From positions 124,001 to 188,000 of the forward strand of contig CAVVBC010000009.1 in the NCBI GenBank assembly GCA_963746325.1: a stretch of 64,000 nucleotides of DNA, given 5' to 3'. Below, one piece after another: positions 52,323-59,941 of the stretch. The notes below the pieces were generated by a model. That model was not told where the DNA came from, searched no databases, and saw only the letters and a list, made by a program, of their open reading frames with translations. Every line of letters starts with the position of its first letter. The first letter of the stretch is position 1. The translations under genes and the position numbers were made by a program. This DNA comes from RPQJ01 sp963746325. Its GTDB lineage: Bacteria > Pseudomonadota > Gammaproteobacteria > Steroidobacterales > Steroidobacteraceae.

Positions 52323-52336
52323 TGTATGCCCATATA
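52323..52336. promoter_or_regulatory. Palindromic operator candidate, site 2
   Basis: TGTATGCCCATATA matches site 1 (TGTATG-CC-CATATA, five of six bases paired). It is 35 bases before the Rieske oxygenase start. The pair of sites would allow one regulator to control both divergent transcripts. Confidence 0.55.
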
Positions 52337-52370
52337 GTCGGCGCGGGTTACCCGCCTCCGGAGTCGCCCC

Positions 52371-53540
52371 ATGACGACCGCTACCGTCGACCGCAGCGAT
52401 CTCCGCAGCACGGCGTCCGCCTCCGCGCGGGCGATGCCCGCCTGGATCTACAACCACCCCGAGATGACGCGGCTCGAGCTCGAACGCATCCTGTTGCCGA
52501 GCTGGCAGATGCTTTGCCACGTCAGCCAGCTGCGTAATGCCGGCGACTACGTCACGCTGGATATCGGCGCGGAAAGCGTCGTCGGGCTGCGTGACCGCGA
52601 CGGCGTGATCCGTGCGTTCCACAACGTCTGCCGTCATCGCGGCGCGCGACTGCTCGACGGCGACGGCAACTGCGCCGGCCCCATCACCTGCCCGTACCAC
52701 GGCTGGTCGTACCGGCATGACGGCGCGCTGCTGGGAGTGGCGGCACGCGACACCTTTCCGGGCCTCGATCGCTCCGAGCACGGCCTGCGGCCGGTGAAAG
52801 TGGAGGTCGCGTTTGGCTTCGTCTTCGTCGCGCTGGCCGGCGACCCGCCGCCGGTGGCCAGCACCTGGGGCACGCTCGCCGACGACTTCGCACCCTATCG
52901 CTTCCAGGACATGGTGCCGCTCACGCCCATCACCAGCCAGACCTGGAACGTGGACTGGAAGATCGCGATGGACAATTACCTGGAGTCGTACCACGTGCCG
53001 ATCGGCCATCCGGGGCTGTACCGCATGTTCACTCCCGATTACGACGACCAGGCTGCGGTTCCGGGCGTGGCGCGCGGCGTGAGCTGGATGCGCGAGCAGC
53101 CCTCGACCCACTGGGCCGAGCGCAGGTACCAGCAGCTCGTCGGCCGTGTTTCGCCGCACCTGCCCGAAGCCAACCGCCGCTGCTGGCGCTTCTACAGCAT
53201 GCTGCCGAACCTGGGCATCGACGTCTTTCCCGAACAGATGGACTTCTTCCAGGTGCTGCCGGCCGGGCCCGGCAAGTGCACCATTCGCGGCGCAATTTAC
53301 GGCTTGCCGGATTCCAGTCGCGAGATGCGCGTCGCTCGTTACCTGGGCCAGAGAATCAACCAGTCAGTCAATGGCGAGGACGAATGGCTGTGCCAGCGCG
53401 TGCAGCGCGGGCTGGCGTCGAGCAGTTACACGCCCGGTCCCTTGTCCGAGCTCGAGCGCTGGATGCGCGAGTTCCACGACCTGCTGCGCGAACGCATCCC
53501 TGAGACCCGGCAGGCACAGGCGCCCGCACGGTTCGCGTGA
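52371..53540 (+). CDS. Rieske non-heme iron oxygenase, carnitine/glycine-betaine monooxygenase type
   Basis: 389 residues. Rieske cluster: CRH (Cys87, His89) and CPYH (Cys107, His110). Catalytic iron: DWKIAMDNYLESYHVPIGHP, giving His208 and His213, with Glu205 in the bridging position where aromatic dioxygenases have Asp. Glu there is the hallmark of the quaternary-ammonium group (CntA/YeaW, GbcA). A late Asp (GEDEWLCQ) can be the third ligand. So it probably hydroxylates and demethylates, or cleaves, a quaternary amine. No reductase (CntB/GbcB-like) gene is visible in the window. It is divergent from the aminotransferase operon and convergent with the TetR-Rieske fusion, 13 bases apart. Confidence 0.9.
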   Translation: MTTATVDRSDLRSTASASARAMPAWIYNHPEMTRLELERILLPSWQMLCHVSQLRNAGDYVTLDIGAESVVGLRDRDGVIRAFHNVCRHRGARLLDGDGNCAGPITCPYHGWSYRHDGALLGVAARDTFPGLDRSEHGLRPVKVEVAFGFVFVALAGDPPPVASTWGTLADDFAPYRFQDMVPLTPITSQTWNVDWKIAMDNYLESYHVPIGHPGLYRMFTPDYDDQAAVPGVARGVSWMREQPSTHWAERRYQQLVGRVSPHLPEANRRCWRFYSMLPNLGIDVFPEQMDFFQVLPAGPGKCTIRGAIYGLPDSSREMRVARYLGQRINQSVNGEDEWLCQRVQRGLASSSYTPGPLSELERWMREFHDLLRERIPETRQAQAPARFA

Positions 53541-53553
53541 TACCGGCTTTGGG

Positions 53554-55083
53554 TCAGTACTCCGAGTCGAGCAGCATGCGCAGGAAGACGGACACCGCGG
53601 GCGACGGCGTCACGCTGGAGTCCGCCCGATAGTCCGGATCGCTCTCGCCTTGTTGCGTCGACGCCGCGAGTGCCAGCTCGCGCTCGAGCTGGGTTCGCGA
53701 CAGGCTGCGTGCTGCAGCATTTCGTACCCGCGCCTCCGCATCGACGGCAGGCACCTCGTACTCGAACTGTTGCACGCAGCTGCTGCCCGCACCGGCCGGC
53801 AGCACCTGCACGATCGACAGGACGCCCGGCCCCTGCAGCACGAGCACATTGGGCCACAGGAATTGCCACTGCCCCGCACTGGTCGTCGTGCCCGGTGAGC
53901 GGGCATCGAGCAGTGTGCGCATGACGATCTTCCAGTCCGCCGCGACGGTCAGCGACCACTCTGCGGAATCCGGCGCCGGCACGCAGTCGCCCGCATCGTC
54001 GAGACCGGCCAGGTTCGGCTCCGGCCAGCGGCGAGCCGCCGCCGGCGAGCGCACGAAGATCAATCCGCGCGAACGATGCACGTCGAGTTCGAGCAGTCCC
54101 GCGTCGTCGCGCGGCGGCACGGAGCGGCCGTCCAATCCGTAGGCGAGGCCATGCGCGGCGCAGGTGATGCGGCCGTCGGCAAAGTGCCCGCGGCGCGTCG
54201 TTACCAGCGCGTGCGGCAGGCCGCGACAGGCGTTACGAAACGCCCGCACCGTACCCGTTGCGTCCCGCACGACGAGTACACGGGTCGCGACCAGGTCGAG
54301 CGATGCAAAATCGCCGCTGCCGGGAACGTCCTGCTCAAGACCGACGAACTGCCAGGCGCCACGGAAGACGCGATCGCGCTCCTCGTCGAGGTTGCCCTGC
54401 GTGGCGCGCGTTACCGCAGTGGCGCCACCCTCCAGGCTGGAGAATTCGCGCGGAAAGACCGACCGCAGGTACGCCATGCAGCGCCGCCGGGCGAGCGCAC
54501 GATCGATGTTCGCTTCGTCCTCGAAGGCAAATCCCTGCCACAGCATTTCGAGGACCCCGATGAGCCCCAGGGCAACGGCGTCGCTGTCGAGGTGTCGGCG
54601 CCCACTGGCCACGATCATGCGCTCGACCAGGTCATGGACGAGCGCGGCGAAGTTCGCGTCTTTCTGCCCGCAAATGGCCAGGTACTCCTGGCGCGCGTTC
54701 GCCTCGCCCCAGAACGCATACCAGACGGCGACTTTGCGCGGGCTGGCGATCTCCGGGTCGAGGTACAGCTCGACCAGGCGCTGCAGCGCGAGCGCCGGGT
54801 GCTCGCGCAAGGCGACGACCGGCGTCACCACGCGCTCCTCGAACTCCGTCGCCAGGAATTGCAGCGACGCCACCAGCATCGCTGCCTTGGAGCGGAAATA
54901 GAACCGCACGATGCCGGGCGACAGCCTGGCGATGGCCACGACCCTGGCCACGGTGGTGCCGGTGGGCCCGTACAGATGCAGTGCGGTGATACTGGCGTCG
55001 ATCAGGCGTTGCCGTTGCCGTAGCGGCAGCGCCTGGTGCAGCGCCTTCTCGCTCGTGACCCGCGATTTCTTTGGCTTTGTCAC
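53554..55083 (-). CDS. BetI-like TetR regulator fused to a degenerate Rieske-oxygenase-like domain
   Basis: 509 residues in one uninterrupted frame from GTG 55083. Residues 20-215 are a TetR protein: TTVARVVAIARLSPGIVRFY helix-turn-helix, and a BetI-like ligand domain with VWYAFWGEANARQEYLAI. From about residue 228 a Rieske oxygenase fold begins (LDEERDRVFRGAWQFVGLEQ), similar to the neighbouring oxygenase. The first cluster motif reads CRG (Cys286-x-Gly288) instead of C-x-H, while CAAH (308-311) is kept. The iron region reads DWKIVMRTLLDARSP where the active enzyme has DWKIAMDNYLESYHVPI, so the Glu and His ligands are gone. The domain should be catalytically dead and may bind ligand. The start overlaps the potF-like stop (GTGA). 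Confidence 0.88.
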   Translation of the reverse strand: MTKPKKSRVTSEKALHQALPLRQRQRLIDASITALHLYGPTGTTVARVVAIARLSPGIVRFYFRSKAAMLVASLQFLATEFEERVVTPVVALREHPALALQRLVELYLDPEIASPRKVAVWYAFWGEANARQEYLAICGQKDANFAALVHDLVERMIVASGRRHLDSDAVALGLIGVLEMLWQGFAFEDEANIDRALARRRCMAYLRSVFPREFSSLEGGATAVTRATQGNLDEERDRVFRGAWQFVGLEQDVPGSGDFASLDLVATRVLVVRDATGTVRAFRNACRGLPHALVTTRRGHFADGRITCAAHGLAYGLDGRSVPPRDDAGLLELDVHRSRGLIFVRSPAAARRWPEPNLAGLDDAGDCVPAPDSAEWSLTVAADWKIVMRTLLDARSPGTTTSAGQWQFLWPNVLVLQGPGVLSIVQVLPAGAGSSCVQQFEYEVPAVDAEARVRNAAARSLSRTQLERELALAASTQQGESDPDYRADSSVTPSPAVSVFLRMLLDSEY

Positions 55084-56219
55084 TTGCCGGTCGTGATCCG
55101 CGTCCAGATACGGGTGCGGACACGTTGCGTTGCCATGTCCATCTCGTCGGTCGTGTACAGGCGTGCCTTGACGTGATCGTTCGGGTAGATGGCAGGGTCG
55201 TTCAGGATCGCAGGTCGCACCAGGGCATTGGCTGCACGGTTGCTGTTGCCGTAGTAGATCTCGTTGGTGATCTCGGCGATGACATCCGGCCGCAGGATGA
55301 AGTTCAGGAACTTGTGCGCGGCCTCGGGGTGCGGCGCGTCCACGGGCACCAGCAGCGAGGAAAAGTTCAGGTTGGCGCCTTCCTTGGGAATCGTGAACGC
55401 GAGATTCAACGGCGCACCCGCCTCGCGCGCGCGCGCCATGATGTTGGCGTAGTCGCTGGACCACGACATGGCGATGCAGAGATCGCGATCGGCCAGCGAA
55501 TTCATGTACTCGACGGAATCGAACTTGCGGATGTAGGGCCGCACTTTCGCCAGCATTTTCTGCGCCGCCTCGAAATCCTCGCGCTTGCGGCTGTTTGGAT
55601 CGAGCCCGAGGTACACCAGCGCCAGCTGCATCGTGTCGTCGGGCGAATCGAGCAGCGATACACCGCAGTCGGCGAAGCGGCGCACGACGTCGGGGTTGAA
55701 GAGCATGTCGAGGCTGCCGAGCGGCGCGTTCGGCATGCGCGCCTTGATCATGTCGACGTTGTACGTAAAGCCATTGATCGCGTGCAGGTAAGGGACGGCA
55801 TGCTTGTTGCCCGGGTCGGCAGACGACTGCAGCGCCAGGACCTTCGGGTCGAGGTTTTTCCAGTTCGGCAACTTGCGCTTGTCCAGCGGTCGGTAGACGC
55901 CCGCCTTGATCTCGCGGCTGAAAAAGTTGGTCGACGCGCTCACCACGTCGTAGCCGGACGCCCCCGCCAGCAGCTTGGCTTCCATCGTCTCCTCGGCGTC
56001 GTAGGTGTCGTAGACCACCTTGATGCCGGTCTCACGCTCGAACCGCTGCAAGGTGCGCGAGCCGATGAAGTCCGCCCAGTTGTAGATGTGCAGGCGCTTT
56101 TCCTCGCCCTGCGCGGCGCTGAAAAAGCCCAGCAGCAGCACGCAGGCGATGGCGCGACATGCGACACCGCGCAGCAGGCCGCCCGCCGGATCGTGCCGGC
56201 CACGTGAACCGATCGCCAT
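55080..56219 (-). CDS. Spermidine/putrescine-type periplasmic binding protein (PotF/PotD family)
   Basis: 379 residues from ATG 56219 with a signal region (ACRAIACVLLLGFFSAAQG). Family landmarks: RLHIYNWADFIGSRTLQRFE, TGIKVVYDTYDAEETMEAKL, GYDVVSASTNFF, INGFTYNVDMIKARMP, and AMSWSSDYANIM. It binds a polyamine or similar cationic amine in the periplasm. The ATPase and permease genes of an ABC transporter are not in the window, so it may serve a distant transporter. Its stop overlaps the start of the TetR-Rieske fusion by four bases, tying the sensor/regulator to amine capture. Confidence 0.9.
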   Translation of the reverse strand: MAIGSRGRHDPAGGLLRGVACRAIACVLLLGFFSAAQGEEKRLHIYNWADFIGSRTLQRFERETGIKVVYDTYDAEETMEAKLLAGASGYDVVSASTNFFSREIKAGVYRPLDKRKLPNWKNLDPKVLALQSSADPGNKHAVPYLHAINGFTYNVDMIKARMPNAPLGSLDMLFNPDVVRRFADCGVSLLDSPDDTMQLALVYLGLDPNSRKREDFEAAQKMLAKVRPYIRKFDSVEYMNSLADRDLCIAMSWSSDYANIMARAREAGAPLNLAFTIPKEGANLNFSSLLVPVDAPHPEAAHKFLNFILRPDVIAEITNEIYYGNSNRAANALVRPAILNDPAIYPNDHVKARLYTTDEMDMATQRVRTRIWTRITTGK

Positions 56220-56414
56220 CAAGAAGGTCCGTTGTGCCTGCGGAAAACGAGGCTCAGGAGAATGGATGATCGGACGGATGAGCGCAACGGATGCGTGGGC
56301 CGAGCTGGCGTCCTCCGGCCCGCCTGCGACGGATGCGCGGCCCGGGTCGCTTACCCGCTGCGAAACGCGAGCGCAGTCACACCGGTCCGGGGGTGCCTGC
56401 AGCACCATAGGCCC

Positions 56415-57023
56415 ATGAATTGGCGCCGTGTCGGTTGGATTGCCTTGCTCGTCTTTGCGCTGTCGAAGGCGTGGGGACAGTGGGAACAGCGGGCCCTCCA
56501 TCCGGCCGACGGGGCCCTCGCGCCGGATGCACCCGTGCAAGCGGATGCGGACGGTGCGCCCGCCATCGTGCTGGGACGCTGGACGCTCACGCCACGGGCC
56601 ACCTACGACATCACGGCGCGTGTCCTCGGCCGCGAAGACTATCGCTTCGATCCGATCTCGGACCTGGCGCCGCTCGATCTTGCGCTCGGCTGGGGCCCCA
56701 TGTCGGACAACCAGGTGCTGCAAGCGCTCGAGATTTCGCAGGGCGCACGATTCTATTCATGGCGGCCCGTCACTGAGTCACTGCCGATCGACCTGCGTGA
56801 CGTCACCACGCACAGCGCCAACACTCACCTGATTCCGTCCGATGCCGCCGTCGCCGCAAGACTCGATGCGCTGCGTCACGGCGGGCAGGTGGTCCATCTG
56901 ACAGGCCTGCTGGTTGACGGCGCACGGGACGACGGCATGACCATCCGCACGTCGCTGACTCGCACCGACAGTGGAGCAGGTGCGTGCGAGTTCATGCTGG
57001 TCCAGAACGTCCAGGTTCAATGA
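56415..57023 (+). CDS. Hypothetical exported protein
   Basis: 202 residues from ATG 56415. An N-terminal hydrophobic segment (VGWIALLVFALSKAWGQ) could be a signal anchor. The rest contains WTLTPRATYDITARVLGRED, LGWGPMSDNQVLQALEISQG and a RYYSWR-like patch (ARFYSWRPVTESLPIDLRD). I do not recognise a family; the pattern recalls small exported proteins of unknown function in proteobacteria. About 195 bases separate it from the divergent potF-like gene, enough for two promoters. Confidence 0.7.
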   Translation: MNWRRVGWIALLVFALSKAWGQWEQRALHPADGALAPDAPVQADADGAPAIVLGRWTLTPRATYDITARVLGREDYRFDPISDLAPLDLALGWGPMSDNQVLQALEISQGARFYSWRPVTESLPIDLRDVTTHSANTHLIPSDAAVAARLDALRHGGQVVHLTGLLVDGARDDGMTIRTSLTRTDSGAGACEFMLVQNVQVQ

Positions 57024-57069
57024 CCCGATAGTCCACTCCTGCGGCGTAGGTCACAGATTGGGCAATTCG

Positions 57070-57091
57070 CGCCCGAAACGATTGTCGGGCG
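57070..57091 (+). terminator. Hairpin after the 56.4-kb hypothetical gene
   Basis: CGCCCGA (57070-57076) pairs with TCGGGCG (57085-57091) around an eight-base loop, 47 bases after the stop codon. A similar stem occurs at 30066-30085. It has no T-run. Confidence 0.4.
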
Positions 57092-57159
57092 TATGAACTA
57101 GCGATAAGTATCGAGGGCAACGCTTCGAGCAACGTCCCGGCCGCGCGACCAACGAGGGC

Positions 57160-58113
57160 ATGCCAGTGGCATTTGTGATCTTCTCTGCCGGTCCCGTGAC
57201 TTACGCGCGTCAACGCACCGTCGATGCCCTGCCACTCGCGGTCGGCGCCAGCCTGCTCGTGCTGCTGCTCATGGTCGGCAGCTTCGCGTTGGGCTATGGC
57301 TCGGCACAGCCAGGTATCGCAAAGGGCTCATCCGACCGCTCAGTGACCCGGTTCGATCTTGATCGCCCCGAGGGCCGCGCCTTGATCGATCGGGTCGGCG
57401 CACTTTCAGGTCGCCTGACACTGCTGGAAAGCGAAGCGGCGGCCCTGGCCAGCCGCCTTGGCGTGAGCCGTTCACCGACGGTCCCCGACAAGGCGGCCGC
57501 GCAGCCGATCGACGCTCTGCCCCGTGGCGGCCCGTACATTCCTCTCCCAGGTGACGCCAGCCGGCCAGCCATCGGTCGTGTCCATCGCAGCGATTCGGGC
57601 ACGGGTCTGTCTCGACTCGAGGATGAGCTGGCGCAGCTCGAGGCTGTGATCGGACAGCTGGCAAACCTCAACGCCGAGCACAACCTGGCGAGCATGGCTT
57701 TTCCGAATCGTCGACCCATCCAGGAAGGACGCACGAGTTCGGGTTTCGGCACACGTCGTGACCCGTTCACGGGCCGGCCGGCGCGTCACGAAGGCCTCGA
57801 CTTTCCGGCACCTGTCGGCACGCCGATTCGCGCCAGCGCCGGCGGCTGGGTTGTCAGCGCGGGCCCCAACGGGGCCTATGGCAACGCAGTGGTGATCGAC
57901 CACGGCAACGGTCTCGCCACGTTGTACGGGCACGCCTCGAGGGTCTTCGTCCGTCGTGGCGACCTGGTGATGCCACATCAGGTGGTCGCGGCGGTCGGCT
58001 CAAGCGGACGCTCGACCGGCGCGCACCTGCATTTCGAAGTCATGCGGCATGGGCTCCGGGTGGAGCCCAGGGATTACCTGGCCCAGGTGGAGGCCCCGCC
58101 CGAGCTGCCATGA
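57160..58113 (+). CDS. Membrane-anchored M23 family (LytM) peptidoglycan endopeptidase
   Basis: 317 residues. An N-terminal transmembrane helix (LPLAVGASLLVLLLMVGSFA) is followed by coiled-coil-like stretches (LTLLESEAAALASRL and LSRLEDELAQLEAVIGQLAN) and a C-terminal LytM domain with SGFGTRRDPFTGRPARHEGL (the H-x3-D zinc site, His in RHEGLD) and HLHFEVMRHG. The zinc ligands look intact, so it should be active on peptide cross-links rather than a regulator like EnvC. It starts a three-gene series with a coiled-coil membrane protein and a bactofilin, a common cell-shape arrangement. Confidence 0.92.
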   Translation: MPVAFVIFSAGPVTYARQRTVDALPLAVGASLLVLLLMVGSFALGYGSAQPGIAKGSSDRSVTRFDLDRPEGRALIDRVGALSGRLTLLESEAAALASRLGVSRSPTVPDKAAAQPIDALPRGGPYIPLPGDASRPAIGRVHRSDSGTGLSRLEDELAQLEAVIGQLANLNAEHNLASMAFPNRRPIQEGRTSSGFGTRRDPFTGRPARHEGLDFPAPVGTPIRASAGGWVVSAGPNGAYGNAVVIDHGNGLATLYGHASRVFVRRGDLVMPHQVVAAVGSSGRSTGAHLHFEVMRHGLRVEPRDYLAQVEAPPELP

Positions 58114-58481
58114 GGACGTTCGCATCCTCTGCCGCAACTCGGCGCCTGTCGTCTGCCCGCCTCGAGCTGGTCTCCGCGCGGCGCCTGCGTATCGGCTTCC
58201 AGAGCGCGGTACTGGTTGCGCTGCTCGCGCTGTTGGGGACGCTCGCCTTGCACAATTATGCGAACGGCGGAACGCGCACATCGAGCCTGCGTGACCTGCA
58301 GGCTCGCAGCATCGCCCTCGAAGCGGAAGGCGCCCGTCTCAGGACCGAGCTCGCGATGGAGCGCGCCACGCGTTCCTCACTCGAGCGACAGATCGTGGCG
58401 CTGAACGAGCGCATCGTGGAGCTGAGCGGCCAGATCGATTTCCGCAACGCGCAGCGCGACCGTCAGCGTGCAACGCAATAG
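58110..58481 (+). CDS. Single-pass membrane coiled-coil protein of the bactofilin operon
   Basis: 123 residues; the ATG overlaps the stop of the peptidase gene (ATGA). After about 28 basic residues come a transmembrane helix (SAVLVALLALLGTLALHNY) and then a coiled coil (LEAEGARLRTELAMERATRS, LERQIVALNERIVELSGQI). The topology is that of FtsB/FtsL-like or bitopic scaffold proteins. Coupling between the peptidase and bactofilin genes suggests it links the enzyme to the bactofilin filament. That role is inferred from context only. Confidence 0.8.
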   Translation: MRTFASSAATRRLSSARLELVSARRLRIGFQSAVLVALLALLGTLALHNYANGGTRTSSLRDLQARSIALEAEGARLRTELAMERATRSSLERQIVALNERIVELSGQIDFRNAQRDRQRATQ

Positions 58482-58513
58482 CTGTTCGACGGGCACCCTA
58501 CGGAGTGAGCACC

Positions 58514-58972
58514 ATGTTTCGTCGAAAATCACGCACGCCAATTGACATCGCCCGACTCTCCAGCCTGATCGCTGCTGGTGTCGAGATCGTTGGGGACGTC
58601 ACCATCACCGACGGATTGCGGATCGACGGTCGGCTGCAGGGAAACGTCCTCTGCAAGGACGCCGCGCGCGGGTTGCTCGTGTTGAGCGAGAAGGGCAGCA
58701 TCGCTGGCGGCGCCAAGGTCTACGATGCCGTCATCAATGGCTCGATCTGCGGCGATCTCGAGGTGGAGAATTTCCTCGAGCTTCAGGCCAATGCGCGCGT
58801 CACCGGCAACATCCGCTACCGCCAGGTGCATATGGAATGCGGCGCCACGGTGGACGGAAGGCTTGAGCACCTGACCGATCGCACCGAGACCGTGCCTGTC
58901 GCGGCCAGCAACGTCGTGACTCTGTACGCGGACACCGACGCCCACCGCGAGCGATCACGAACCTGCGGCTGA
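58514..58972 (+). CDS. Bactofilin (polymer-forming cytoskeletal protein)
   Basis: 152 residues from ATG 58514, with GGAG eight bases upstream; a GTG at 58505 is also in frame. The core is the right-handed beta-helix of bactofilins: VEIVGDVTITDGLRIDGRLQ, GNVLCKDAARGLLVLSEKGS, VYDAVINGSICGDLEVENFL and ANARVTGNIRYRQVHMECGA. Short disordered ends flank it. Bactofilins polymerise without nucleotide and position peptidoglycan enzymes. It completes the operon with the M23 peptidase and the bitopic coiled-coil protein. Confidence 0.93.
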   Translation: MFRRKSRTPIDIARLSSLIAAGVEIVGDVTITDGLRIDGRLQGNVLCKDAARGLLVLSEKGSIAGGAKVYDAVINGSICGDLEVENFLELQANARVTGNIRYRQVHMECGATVDGRLEHLTDRTETVPVAASNVVTLYADTDAHRERSRTCG

Positions 58973-59198
58973 CATCCGGCTTGCCGATTCCTGAAAGTCG
59001 GCGTCGGCGCCTGTTGGACCCAGTGCCTGGTCAACCTTCAATTCCGCTTCGATAGAAACTGGCTCTGTCCCCAATTCGTGCCCGTGACGCCGGGAGACTC
59101 CTCCCTTATTCTGAGGTTCAACGCCGAGTTGGAGCTGGCAAGATTGGCCCTTCGGCCTTGAGCTGACTGCAATTACCGGCGATAGGAGGATCACGATC

Positions 59199-59901
59199 AT
59201 GCGAACGAATGTCCAGACAGGTTTGATCGTATTGAGCGCAGCCCTGGTGTTGTCGGGTTGCCAGAAGGCGGGGGACAACTCCGCTACGCCTGCCGCAGGA
59301 GCAGGTGACGCGGCTGCAACGGCCACGACGCAGGTCACGTGGCCATCCAGCCTGAACGTGTTCGGAGACGGCTTTCCCAACCCCGGCGACCCGTGCCGCA
59401 GGATCGGAGAAAGCGCCGCGACGATAGATTTTCTTGATCACACCGCGACGCTGGCGGGTTGCCTGTCCGCGGATGACGCGGCGACAGTTGGGCGGTACGG
59501 TGGTTGCCACGATCGATGGCGTGACGTTGGTTTCAGTGCCAGCCGCTGCCGCCATGCCGGGCGACGGCGACGGGCAGGGTGATGCCAAGGTTGCCGGAAC
59601 CAAGTACAACGCCACGGCGCAGATTCGTTGCTCGGGCTATAAAGGCGCGGCAGCCGGGATGTGCGATGCGGGGGTCGTGCGCGGCACTGAGACTGGCACC
59701 TATGTCGAGGTGACACTTCCAGACGGCAGCCAGCGCACCCTCTTTTTCAACCCGAACGGCAGCTTCCTCGCTTTCTCGACGGCAGAAGCCGATGGCACCG
59801 CTGCCATGCTGAGCGGTTCCATGCGCAGGGGCGACACCACCATCGCGACGCTGGGTACCGAGCGCTACGAAATCCCCGATGCCTTCGTGAAGGGCGATTA
59901 G
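59199..59901 (+). CDS. Lipoprotein of unknown function, frameshifted
   Basis: From ATG 59199 (GGAGG upstream) the protein opens with a lipoprotein signal peptide and lipobox LVLSGC, then FGDGFPNPGDPCRRIGESAA and DFLDHTATLAGCLSADDAAT. Near 59485-59495 the frame shifts by one base and continues as LGGTVVATIDGVTLVSVPAA, then IRCSGYKGAAAGMCDAGVVR (paired Cys) to the stop at 59901. Joined length is about 233. The second half recalls small secreted proteins that bind or mature via disulfides; no named family is assigned. It precedes the second CPBP protease by 40 bases. Confidence 0.7.
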
Positions 59902-59941
59902 CTCAGGTTTGTCGACTTGATCAAACTCGCTGGATGGCAAC

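Noticed and set aside
55080..56723. A 547-residue version of the PotF-like protein
   Set aside because: The extra 168 residues precede the signal peptide and overlap the divergent gene; ATG 56219 directly before the signal sequence is the sensible start.
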